In this document: piece after piece, positions 43,524 to 51,570 of the stretch | How the letters are laid out: each line of letters starts with the position of its first letter | Position numbering within the stretch: position 1 is the stretch's first letter | Source of the DNA: Dyella monticola | GTDB taxonomy: Bacteria > Pseudomonadota > Gammaproteobacteria > Xanthomonadales > Rhodanobacteraceae | Direction of reading: 5' to 3' | DNA: 64,000 nt | NCBI RefSeq assembly: GCF_003363155.1 | Contig: NZ_QRBE01000005.1 | Coordinates: 1 to 64,000 of the forward strand | Position numbers and translations under genes: made by a program | Notes under the pieces: model-generated | What the model was told of the DNA's origin: nothing | Database searches by the model: none | The model's input: the letters and a program-made list of their open reading frames with translations, nothing else

Positions 43524-43955
43524 GATTCATTAAAACAATCAGTTAACGATGGTTTATAAAAACTTTACGAAGCATCATTCTACAGGCGGTTGAAGCGTCC
43601 TGGATTAATTCCAATTTAACGCCCGAAAATTGAGCTCCGCAACCCTTTTCTATGCAAAGTTTTAACAGTTGTGCCGGCGATCACTAATGCTGTTAGTAGA
43701 TCGTCACAACGGTGGCTTTCCTTTAATCCCGATAACTTGCGGCCCCTTGCCCGCGTCATGGGTATGCATAGCCCCTGCCAACCTGGGCTCTTGCGATATG
43801 TTGCTGATTTTGTTTAATTTTCTTCGAGAGGGGCGAGATGACGCCCGGCGGCACGGGGTCTTAAAGTGGCCCTTGGCGTCCATTTCACGTGCGCAGGTCA
43901 CTTTTTGCCCAAACAGCTCCGGGTGCGGGTCACGCCAACAGGGGGTGATCAGGCC
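43524..43955. other. AT-rich intergenic region, no gene seen
   Basis: These 432 bases between the starts and ends of minus-strand genes contain two AT-rich tracts (about 43524-43640 and 43795-43830) suited to promoters for the SPFH-like gene, but no frame with a ribosome site. A TTTCACGTG half-palindrome at 43883-43891 resembles half of a ParB site and is discussed as rejected. Confidence 0.5.
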
Positions 43956-45518
43956 CTAGCGGATATCCAGCACCGTCACCGATTTCGGCACCAAGGTCGC
44001 CGTAATCACGCCGTCTTTCAGCGTCGCACCGTCGAACCCCACGGGCTGTACCGCGTGCGGATGATCGAAGGTGTTGATGGCGTTGACCGCCGAGCCTGTC
44101 AGCATCCTGCCGGTCACCTTCGCAGCGTGCATGCCAAGCAGGCGCACGTGGACCGTATCGGCGTGATGCGGATCCAGATTCACCAGCGCGACATGCACCC
44201 CGCCAGCAGCATCGCGCCCGGCCGTGGCGTGGACGCCGGGTATGGCGACTTTTCCGTAGCGGTACAGCGGCGCGTGCACGTCGATCGGCAGGGAGGTCGC
44301 GCCCTGGAACACCTTGTACAGGTCGAACACATAATAGGTGGGTGTCAGCAGCATGCGCGATTGATCGGTAAGGATCATCGCCTGCAGCACGTTCACCATC
44401 TGCGCGATGTTGGCCATGCGCACGCGATCGGCATGGGCCTGGAAAATGTCCAGGGTGACGGCCGCCGACACGGCATCGCGCAAGCTGTTTTGCTGATACA
44501 GGGCAGGCGTGTTCGCGCCGGGCTGCGGGTCGGTCCAGATACCCCATTCGTCCACGTCCAGGGCGATGCGTTTGGTCGGGTCGTATTTGTCCATCGCCGC
44601 GACGTGTCGCGCGATCAGATCATCCATGCGCAGCGCGCCCCGGAGCGTGGACATCCATTGATCTTCACCGAACTGCGTGGCCGAGCCCTTGTGGGTCCAG
44701 TCGCCCGTAGGAATGGTGTAGTTGTGCAGGCTGATGGCGTCGATCTGGCTGCCTGCAGCGGCCATCAACGTGTCGGTCCAGTGCACATCGTCGCCGTTCG
44801 CTCCGCTGGCGACGCGGGTGATCGGCAGGTTCGCAGGCGCGTGCACGAAGGTGGCGTATTGGCGATAGACGTCCGCATAGAACGCCGGGCGCATCGAGCC
44901 GCCGCAGCCCCACATTTCGTTACCGATGCCAACGTAGTCGAGCTTCCAGGGTTTGTCACGCCCGTTCGCGCGGCGCTGCTGCGCCAGACTGGAATGGCCG
45001 TCCGCGGTGATGTACTCGATCCACTGACTCATCTGGCGCGGTGTACCGGTACCGACATTGATGCTGATATAGGTCTTGGCACCGATCAGCTCGGCAAAAT
45101 CCATGAACTCATGCGTGCCGAACTGATTGCCATCATCGCCGCCCCAGGAGGCGTTCATGTGCACCGGCCGCTTATCGCGCGGACCGATGCCGTCGCGCCA
45201 GTCATATTGATCGGCAAAGCAGCCGCCGGGCCAGCGTACTACCGGTACTTTGATGGCCTTCAGTGCTTCCACGACATCCTTGCGGTAACCCTTGATATTG
45301 GGAATGGACGAATGCTCGCCCACCCAGATGCCGCCGTAGATGCCGGCACCGAGCTGCTCGGCGAACTGGCCATAGATTTCCGGATGGATCACCGCGCCTG
45401 GCCGGTCGGCATGCACGGTGATCTGCGCTGTGAGGTTTGTCTGCGCACACACTTGGCCTGATGCATACACCGCCAGTGCAACGGCGCCGCCTACGCGTAG
45501 CCAAACGCTCGCCTTCAT
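43956..45518 (-). CDS. abfA: GH51 alpha-L-arabinofuranosidase, exported
   Basis: The 520-residue glycosidase removes terminal arabinofuranose from plant arabinan or arabinoxylan. GH51 marks are GVRWPGG-like VVRWPGGCFADQYDWRDGIG (near residue 95), acid/base Glu in GIGNEMWGCGG (near 200) and nucleophile Glu in LDVDEWGIW (near 322), followed by the C-terminal beta-sandwich. A signal peptide (MKASVWLRVGGAVALAVYAS, ending VCAQ) is unusual, since many GH51 enzymes are cytoplasmic. GGAG 7 bases upstream sets ATG 45518. No other arabinose genes are adjacent. Confidence 0.94.
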   Translation of the reverse strand: MKASVWLRVGGAVALAVYASGQVCAQTNLTAQITVHADRPGAVIHPEIYGQFAEQLGAGIYGGIWVGEHSSIPNIKGYRKDVVEALKAIKVPVVRWPGGCFADQYDWRDGIGPRDKRPVHMNASWGGDDGNQFGTHEFMDFAELIGAKTYISINVGTGTPRQMSQWIEYITADGHSSLAQQRRANGRDKPWKLDYVGIGNEMWGCGGSMRPAFYADVYRQYATFVHAPANLPITRVASGANGDDVHWTDTLMAAAGSQIDAISLHNYTIPTGDWTHKGSATQFGEDQWMSTLRGALRMDDLIARHVAAMDKYDPTKRIALDVDEWGIWTDPQPGANTPALYQQNSLRDAVSAAVTLDIFQAHADRVRMANIAQMVNVLQAMILTDQSRMLLTPTYYVFDLYKVFQGATSLPIDVHAPLYRYGKVAIPGVHATAGRDAAGGVHVALVNLDPHHADTVHVRLLGMHAAKVTGRMLTGSAVNAINTFDHPHAVQPVGFDGATLKDGVITATLVPKSVTVLDIR

Positions 45519-45749
45519 GCCTGCTCTCCGCGTGTTCACCGGTAAGTGTGCGGGAAGCAGCTGGGCGTGCAAGGCGCTTTATTGACAGTGGCTTTTACGA
45601 TTTTGCGCAGCCTGCTTAGTACGAATGACCGTCATCTTCAGTGGTCGGCTGCGGGAAAAGAAAAGGCCACGCGGAAGTCGTTCCTATACACGGCGCCCCG
45701 CCGATCGGCTGATCGGCAGGGCGTTGAGGTCTCGCGCCTGCGTGCGTGG

Positions 45750-46583
45750 TCAGAACTTGCCGGCGCGGAAATCGGCAATGGCCTCGTGGATTTGCTCCGG
45801 CGTGTTCATCACGAACGGACCGTAGCGCGCGACCGGCTCTGCAAGCGGCTGGCCGGCCACCAACAGCACGCGGGCCGGGCTTTCGCCGCCAGCGATGCGC
45901 ACGCTGTCACCGGGCGAAAGTACCGCCAGCTCGCTACGCTTGAGCACCTCGCCGGCGACCTGGGCGTCCCTGCCATCGAACACATAGGCAAAGGCGTGAT
46001 GGCCTTCCGGCAGCGGAATGTCCAGGCTGGCGCCCGGCTCGACCGCGATATCCAGGTAGACAGGCGCGGTGACGACGCCGGCCACCGGACCCTCGGCATC
46101 ACCCAGGCGGCCGGCAATGACTTTCACCGTCACCCCGTCGGTTGGATGCACCACCGGAATGCGCTGCGGATCGATGTCCTGATAGCGCGGGTCGGTCATT
46201 TTGTCCTTGGCCGGCAGATTGACCCACAACTGGAAACCCCACATCAGGCCGTTTTCCTGTTGCGGCATTTCCGAATGCAGGATGCCGCGGCCTGCCGTCA
46301 TCCATTGCACGCTGCCCGGTTTGAGATCACCGCGATTGCCGTGATTGTCGCCATGCTGCATGCGTCCGGCCAGCATGTAGGTGACGGTTTCGAACCCGCG
46401 GTGCGGATGCTCGGGAAAGCCGGCGATGTAGTCGCCCGCGTCGTCGGAGCGGAATTCGTCCAGCAGCAGGAAAGGGTCGAGCATGTCCAGCCCGGGCTGG
46501 CCGATGATGCGCTTGAGCTTGACGCCCGCCCCGTCGGAGGTGTCGGTGCCGCGAATGCGGCGGAGGATGCGACGTTCGGTCAT
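45750..46583 (-). CDS. Pirin family protein
   Basis: The 277-residue bicupin contains the N-terminal pirin signature: LLLDEFRSD, GFPEHPHRGFETVTYML and GSVQWMTAGRGILHSEMP, with the metal-binding His residues of the first cupin. Bacterial pirins act as quercetin 2,3-dioxygenases or as redox-sensing cofactors; which applies here is unknown. AGGAG 6 bases upstream fixes ATG 46583. It is monocistronic, with a repeat element between it and the next gene. Confidence 0.93.
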   Translation of the reverse strand: MTERRILRRIRGTDTSDGAGVKLKRIIGQPGLDMLDPFLLLDEFRSDDAGDYIAGFPEHPHRGFETVTYMLAGRMQHGDNHGNRGDLKPGSVQWMTAGRGILHSEMPQQENGLMWGFQLWVNLPAKDKMTDPRYQDIDPQRIPVVHPTDGVTVKVIAGRLGDAEGPVAGVVTAPVYLDIAVEPGASLDIPLPEGHHAFAYVFDGRDAQVAGEVLKRSELAVLSPGDSVRIAGGESPARVLLVAGQPLAEPVARYGPFVMNTPEQIHEAIADFRAGKF

Positions 46584-46713
46584 GGTGTGCTCCTATCGGA
46601 AGGATCTGATGCACAGGTGGTTGTGCAGCCAGGCGCACCCAAGTGGGAGAAAACGAACGGATTGGTCCGGCTATGGAACGCTCTCGTCACGCTAGCTCCC
46701 GCACGTTGACCTT

Positions 46714-46750
46714 CGCCCCGATCCGCTCTCCCCGCAGAGAAGAGGGGATA
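46714..46750. repeat. Dispersed CTCTCCCC element (copy 6)
   Basis: CGCCCCGATCCGCTCTCCCC followed by GCAGAGAAGAGGGGATAAGAG is a looser copy of the 3968/40381 element. It lies between the pirin start and the YecA-like gene end. Confidence 0.5.
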
Positions 46751-46755
46751 AGAGC

Positions 46756-47433
46756 TCAATGCACCCAGTGCCCGCTGCGCTGACGCGGCGGTTGCTGCGG
46801 CTCGTCGCGGGTTTCGGTGGCGCGATGCAAGGCGTCCAGTTCCGCTTCGGTGGCGGGATGTTCGGCCCAATACTGACTCACCGCGGCGAGCACGGCGGGC
46901 AGTTGCGCCAGGCAATCGTCGTATTCCTCGTCGGTGAGTTTTTCGAACTCGGCTTCCGCGCTGAGGATGCCTTCGTCGACCGCCAGCGCCATCACGGGGC
47001 CAAGCGTTTCCATCAACGATGCATCATCGGCGAGGCGCTTTTCCCACAGGGACGCACGCAGGTCGATGCCACGGCTGAAGCCTTCGCACCAGCCGGCGGC
47101 GGAAAGCGCCGGGCCGGCCTCCGTATCGACTTCGCCCAGGATCGGCTCGTACGCATCGACATCCAGCTCGGCACTGATGGAATCGTTGAGCTTGGCAAGC
47201 AGCGCCAGCACGCGGTTGCCTTCCTCTTCGTCGACAAACGGATCGTGCAGCACTTCGGGCAGCCATTCGTCCGGCAGTACCTGGACGGGTCCTACCGTCA
47301 GCGCGCTGAGCAGGCCGTGCACACCGTCGAGCAGCAGATGGCCGTCCTGGGCGTGCGCGCGCAAGTAGGTGTCCAGCTCGTCGAGCTCGCTATCGTCCAG
47401 GGAACTGGGCCAATCGGTGTTCGTATCGCTCAT
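46756..47433 (-). CDS. UPF0149 (YecA/YgfB-like) family protein
   Basis: The 225-residue acidic protein of PF03695 has conserved blocks LDGVHGLLSALTVGP near residue 38, WCEGFSRGIDLR near 118 and LTDEEYDDCLAQLPAVLAAV near 170. Full-length YecA proteins end in a zinc-binding SEC-C tail (CxCGSG), which is missing here; the C-terminus is a short basic tail (RQRSGHWVH). Function is unknown. ATG 47433 is preferred over TTG 47442. It starts 5 bases after the xthA stop, so the two form an operon. Confidence 0.87.
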   Translation of the reverse strand: MSDTNTDWPSSLDDSELDELDTYLRAHAQDGHLLLDGVHGLLSALTVGPVQVLPDEWLPEVLHDPFVDEEEGNRVLALLAKLNDSISAELDVDAYEPILGEVDTEAGPALSAAGWCEGFSRGIDLRASLWEKRLADDASLMETLGPVMALAVDEGILSAEAEFEKLTDEEYDDCLAQLPAVLAAVSQYWAEHPATEAELDALHRATETRDEPQQPPRQRSGHWVH

Positions 47434-47438
47434 TGTCT

Positions 47439-48218
47439 TCAAATATCCAGGTCTACCGTGACCGGAGTGTGGTCGGAAGGTCGTTCCCAGCGCCGCGGTT
47501 CACGCTCGATGGTGGCAGCTCTGGCCGACGATTTCAGGACATCACCCAGCAGTATCAAGTCGATGCGCAAGCCCATGTTGCGCCGGAACGCCCCTTGCCG
47601 GTAGTCCCACCAGCTGAAGTGCCCACCCTCCTGTTCAAACAACCGAAAGCTGTCGTGAAGGCCCAGGTCGGTGATCGCTTTGAGGGCGGCGCGCTCGGGC
47701 GGCGAGCACAATACGTCCTCGCCCCAGGCCACCGGGTCGTACACATCGCGGTCGTCCGGAGCGATGTTGAAATCGCCCAGCACGACGAGCTTGGGATAGC
47801 TTTGCAATTGCTGCGCCAGAAATGCCTGCACGCGCTCAAGCCAGTGCAGCTTGTAGATGTATTTCTCATCACCCACGGCCTTGCCGTTGACCACGTAGAG
47901 ATCGATCACGCGAACGCCACCCACCGTGGCGGCCAGAATGCGCCGCTGCGGAACATCCAGCCCCGGGATATCGGTGATGACGTCCTCGAACGCCAAGCCG
48001 GTGTCGTTGCGGGCGAGAATCGCCACGCCGTTGTAGGTTTTCTGGCCGGCGTACACCGCCTGATAGCCTGCGGCGGCCAGTTCGTCGACCGGAAACTTCG
48101 CATCCTCCAGCTTGGTTTCCTGCAGGGCAACCACGTCCGGGTGCGCATCGGCCAGCCATTGCGTGAGGTGCGGAATGCGCACCTTCAGCGAGTTCACGTT
48201 CCATGAGGCGATTTTCAT
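47439..48218 (-). CDS. xthA: Exodeoxyribonuclease III
   Basis: The 259-residue enzyme acts in base-excision repair as a 3'-5' exonuclease and AP endonuclease. Motifs are the start MKIASWNVNSLKVRIPHL, metal-binding Glu in ALQETKLED, catalytic VVLGDFNIAPDDRDVYDP and the C-terminal PSDHTPVTVDLD with the catalytic Asp-His pair. It heads an operon with the YecA-like gene and is divergent from the S9 peptidase gene at 48354. Confidence 0.95.
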   Translation of the reverse strand: MKIASWNVNSLKVRIPHLTQWLADAHPDVVALQETKLEDAKFPVDELAAAGYQAVYAGQKTYNGVAILARNDTGLAFEDVITDIPGLDVPQRRILAATVGGVRVIDLYVVNGKAVGDEKYIYKLHWLERVQAFLAQQLQSYPKLVVLGDFNIAPDDRDVYDPVAWGEDVLCSPPERAALKAITDLGLHDSFRLFEQEGGHFSWWDYRQGAFRRNMGLRIDLILLGDVLKSSARAATIEREPRRWERPSDHTPVTVDLDI

Positions 48219-48353
48219 GCGCGCGATTGTACGGGATGACGGCGACGGTCACGGACCCCTCGCCCGGCGCTGGGAGAGTGCCTTCATGCACATGGGTGAA
48301 GGGGGTGTTAGCTGCTAGCGTTGGGCTTTCCTGTGTCTGAGGAATGTATCGCC

Positions 48354-50408
48354 ATGTTGAAGACTTCCCGCCTCGTGCTGCCGCTTCTGGCTGCCTTGCT
48401 TGCCCCCGCCGCGTTTGCCGACACGCATGGCGCCACCGATCCGCGCATCCAGGCGCTCCTCACCCAGCTTGGCAAAGTGCGTGAGATCAGTGACGTGGCG
48501 CTCTCGCCCGATGGCCATCAACTGGCCTGGGTGGTGGAAACCCAGGGCAAGCCCGGCATCGTGCTGGCCGACGCCGATGGCAAGCATGCGCGTAGCGTGG
48601 GCCTGGCGACCAAACCGGGCGTGTGCGGCGAAAGCGGCATCGCCTGGTCGCCGGACTCGCGGCATCTGGCGTTTCTTTCCAACTGCGCAAGCACCCACGC
48701 AGGGATGGGCGGCAGCAAGCAGCCGGAACTTTATGTACTGGATACGCAATCGCAGGAACGGCCCTCCCATCTGGCCGACCTCAACGGTTATGCACACGCG
48801 CTGAGCTGGTCGCCCGACGGCAAGACACTGGCGTTCCTCTACGTCGAAGGCGCCACGCGACGCGCCAGCGCCGTGGCCGCGGCGAAGCCCGCGGTCGGCG
48901 AGATCGGCGTGGAAGGCATCGAAGTGCAACGTGTCGCGACGGTTTCCTCGCAAGGCGGCTCGCTGCAGCAGGTCACGCCCGCCAACAGCTACGTCTATGA
49001 ATTCACCTGGTCGCCCGATAGCGCGCGCGTGGCGTATGTCGCCGCCCCGGCACCGGGCGACAACAACTGGTGGATCGCGCAGCTTTATGTGCAGAGCGCG
49101 AAGGCCGATGCACCGCGCGTGGCGGTGGTCGATCCCAATACAGTGCACGGCTCCTTGCACGGCTTGCAGATCGCGCTACCGCGTTGGTCGCCGGACGGCT
49201 CGCGCATTGCGTTCATCGGCGGCTTGATGAGCGATCAGGGTTCGACCGGTGGCGATATCTACAGCGTTTCCACGCAGGGCGGCGCACCGGTCGATTTGAC
49301 GCCGGGCATTCACGTGACCCCTTCGTGGTTTACCTGGACCACGCCGCAGTCCTTGCTGGTCGACCAGATCGACAACGGTCACGCGCAACTGGCCGACTAT
49401 GCCGTGCAGGCCGATCGCGCGCAGCAGCAGCGCGTGCTGTTCACAGCGCCCGGTTACATCGGCTCCGGTGGCGCGATTCTCGCGTTGTCGTTCTCCGCCG
49501 ACTATAAGCAGATCGCGTTTGCGCAATCGTCGTTCGAACTGGCTCCGGAGGTGTATGCCGGACCGGTGGGCAATGCGATGCCTGCAGCCGTCACGAATAT
49601 CAATGCGGATCTGAAGCCGAGCTGGGGCAAGGCCGAGTCGATCGAATGGGATAACGAAGGCTTTCACATGCAGGGCTGGCTGCTGTATCCGGCCAACTAC
49701 GATCCGAGCAAGCGCTACCCGATGATCGTCAACGTCCACGGCGGCCCATCGGCTGCCGTACTGCCGCATTGGCCGGCGGTGGGTTATGGCGCGGCGCCGT
49801 TCTCCGCGCTGGGCTACTTCGTCTTGATGACCAACCCGCGCGGCAGTTTCGGCGAGGGCGAAGCGTTTGTGCAGGCCAACCGCAAGGATTTCGGCTACGG
49901 CGATCTGCGCGACACGCTCGCCGGCGTGGACGCGGTAGAGAAAAAACTGCCGGTGGACGATCACCGCCTGGGCCTTACCGGCTGGAGCTACGGCGGTTTC
50001 ATGAGTATGTTCGCGCCCACGCAAACGCAACGCTTCCGTGCGGTGGTCGCGGGCGCGGGCATCGCCAACTGGCAGAGTTATTACGGCCAGAATCTGATCG
50101 ACAAGTGGATGATTCCGTTCTTCGGCGCTTCCGTGTATGACGATCCGGCGGTGTACGCAAAGAGCTCGGCGATCAACTTCATCAAGAAGGTGAAGACACC
50201 CACGTTGATCGTGGTGGGCGAGCGCGACGCGGAGTGTCCGTCCCCGCAGTCGTTCGAATACTGGCATGCGTTGCGCACGCTCGGCGTACCCACCTCGCTG
50301 GTGGTGTATCCGAACGAGGGGCACCACTTCTACAACCCGGTCAATCAGCGCGACGTGCTGCAGCGTGCGTTGAACTGGTTCGAGAAATACCTGCCGCCGG
50401 GGAAGTAA
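48354..50408 (+). CDS. S9 family peptidase, exported (acylaminoacyl/DPP type)
   Basis: This 684-residue enzyme is the third S9 peptidase in the window. It has a signal peptide (MLKTSRLVLPLLAALLAPAA, ending FADT), propeller repeats with SPDGH/SPDSRHLAFLS phrases, and the hydrolase domain with Ser545 in TGWSYGGFMSMF, Asp near 625 in GERDAECP and His near 657 in NEGHHFYNP. This fits the S9C/DPP-like branch. ATG 48354 is preferred because the signal peptide begins there; GAGG lies 11 bases upstream. A perfect hairpin at 50415-50444 follows. It probably completes external protein use with the other peptidases. Confidence 0.93.
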   Translation: MLKTSRLVLPLLAALLAPAAFADTHGATDPRIQALLTQLGKVREISDVALSPDGHQLAWVVETQGKPGIVLADADGKHARSVGLATKPGVCGESGIAWSPDSRHLAFLSNCASTHAGMGGSKQPELYVLDTQSQERPSHLADLNGYAHALSWSPDGKTLAFLYVEGATRRASAVAAAKPAVGEIGVEGIEVQRVATVSSQGGSLQQVTPANSYVYEFTWSPDSARVAYVAAPAPGDNNWWIAQLYVQSAKADAPRVAVVDPNTVHGSLHGLQIALPRWSPDGSRIAFIGGLMSDQGSTGGDIYSVSTQGGAPVDLTPGIHVTPSWFTWTTPQSLLVDQIDNGHAQLADYAVQADRAQQQRVLFTAPGYIGSGGAILALSFSADYKQIAFAQSSFELAPEVYAGPVGNAMPAAVTNINADLKPSWGKAESIEWDNEGFHMQGWLLYPANYDPSKRYPMIVNVHGGPSAAVLPHWPAVGYGAAPFSALGYFVLMTNPRGSFGEGEAFVQANRKDFGYGDLRDTLAGVDAVEKKLPVDDHRLGLTGWSYGGFMSMFAPTQTQRFRAVVAGAGIANWQSYYGQNLIDKWMIPFFGASVYDDPAVYAKSSAINFIKKVKTPTLIVVGERDAECPSPQSFEYWHALRTLGVPTSLVVYPNEGHHFYNPVNQRDVLQRALNWFEKYLPPGK

Positions 50409-50414
50409 GACGAT

Positions 50415-50444
50415 GTGCACCCTCTCCAAAAGGAGAGGGTGCAC
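50415..50444. terminator. Perfect 13-bp hairpin between convergent genes
   Basis: GTGCACCCTCTCC (50415-50427) pairs perfectly with GGAGAGGGTGCAC (50432-50444) around AAAA. There is no T tract, so it may act as a weak stop or protect the 3' ends. Its CCCTCTCC core is like that of the dispersed repeat family. Confidence 0.7.
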
Positions 50445-50446
50445 GC

Positions 50447-51529
50447 TCAAAACAGTTCGCCCTGCGGCGAGACCGCGCGTGGCGGCACGAAGCGTGACGT
50501 ATTCAATTGCAATTCGCGCGCACGGCCGAAGTGATGCCGCCGGCAGGCAATCTCAAAACGACGCTGCAGCAATTGTGCAAAAACCCCGTGGCCGCGCATG
50601 CGTGTGGCGAAGTTGCTGTCGTAATCCTTGCCGCCATTGATCTGTTGCACCAGGCTCATCACATGCTCCGCGCGCTGCGGCGCATGCAGCGCCAGCCATT
50701 CGCGAAACAATGCCTTCAGTTCGTAAGGCAGACGCAGCACGGTGTAGCCGGCGCAGCTCGCACCCGCATCGGCGGCCTGCTCGAGCACGGCTTCCATGTC
50801 GCTATCGTTCAATGCTGGAATGATGGGCGCCACCAATACGCCTACGGGCACACCGGCGTCTGCCAGCGTGTGAATCGCTTTTAATCGCCGATGGGGCGCT
50901 GTCGCGCGCGGTTCGAGCTTCGCCGCCAGATGATTGTCGAGCGAGTTGACGGAGACGAATACCTGTACAAGCTGTTCGCGCGCCATGGGTACGAGGATGT
51001 CCAGATCGCGTTCGACCAAGGCATTCTTGGTAACGATGGTGCACGGGTGATGGCATTGGGCCAGCACTTCCAGTGCGGCGCGCGTGATGCGCCACTTTTT
51101 CTCGATCGGCTGATAAGGATCCGTGTTGCTGCCAATGTTGATCGGGCTGACGATATAACCTGGCTTGGCCAATTCCGCACGCAGCACGTCCGGCAGATTG
51201 CTCTTGGCACGCAACTTGGTTTCGAAATCGAGCCCCGGCGACAGATTCAAGTAGCTGTGGCTGGGGCGCGCAAAGCAATAGATGCATCCGTGTTCGCACC
51301 CGCGATAGGGGTTCATGGCCAGCGAGAAGGCGATATCGGGCGAATCGTTGCGCGTGATCACACTGCGCGCGATTTCTTCGGTCACTTCCGTGCGCGGACG
51401 TGGTTGCGCTTCGTCCAGCACGTCCTGTTGCCAGCCGTCGTCTTCGGCGTGATGACGGATGCTCTCGAAACGCCCTTCCGGATTGGACGCCGCGCCGCGG
51501 CCTTTGAATGCGTGAGGAAGATCAGCCAT
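50447..51529 (-). CDS. Radical SAM protein of the PA0069 family
   Basis: The protein has about 360 residues and the iron-sulfur motif CxxxCxxC as YRGCEHGCIYCFA near residue 103, followed by the SPL-like region YIVSPINIGSNTDPYQPIEK. The N-terminus FKGRGAASNPEGRFE is typical of PA0069-type proteins, related to spore photoproduct lyase. The reaction is unknown. The start is uncertain: ATG 51529 is used because the conserved part begins soon after; ATG 51553 would add eight residues. It is downstream of the membrane patatin gene on the same strand. Confidence 0.88.
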   Translation of the reverse strand: MADLPHAFKGRGAASNPEGRFESIRHHAEDDGWQQDVLDEAQPRPRTEVTEEIARSVITRNDSPDIAFSLAMNPYRGCEHGCIYCFARPSHSYLNLSPGLDFETKLRAKSNLPDVLRAELAKPGYIVSPINIGSNTDPYQPIEKKWRITRAALEVLAQCHHPCTIVTKNALVERDLDILVPMAREQLVQVFVSVNSLDNHLAAKLEPRATAPHRRLKAIHTLADAGVPVGVLVAPIIPALNDSDMEAVLEQAADAGASCAGYTVLRLPYELKALFREWLALHAPQRAEHVMSLVQQINGGKDYDSNFATRMRGHGVFAQLLQRRFEIACRRHHFGRARELQLNTSRFVPPRAVSPQGELF

Positions 51530-51570
51530 CGGTCGATGATGCGCTATAGGCATCTCATCCGGCGCGACAC

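Noticed and set aside
43881-43896. Possible ParB-binding parS site near TTTCACGTG
   Set aside because: Only one half resembles the TGTTTCACGTGAAACA consensus; the right half (CGCAG) does not pair. Other CACGTG sites (for example 3548 and 22875) lie in genes and fit no better.
43866-45461. Long plus-strand frame opposite the arabinofuranosidase
   Set aside because: GH51 catalytic motifs on the minus strand are decisive; the antisense frame has no motif or ribosome site.
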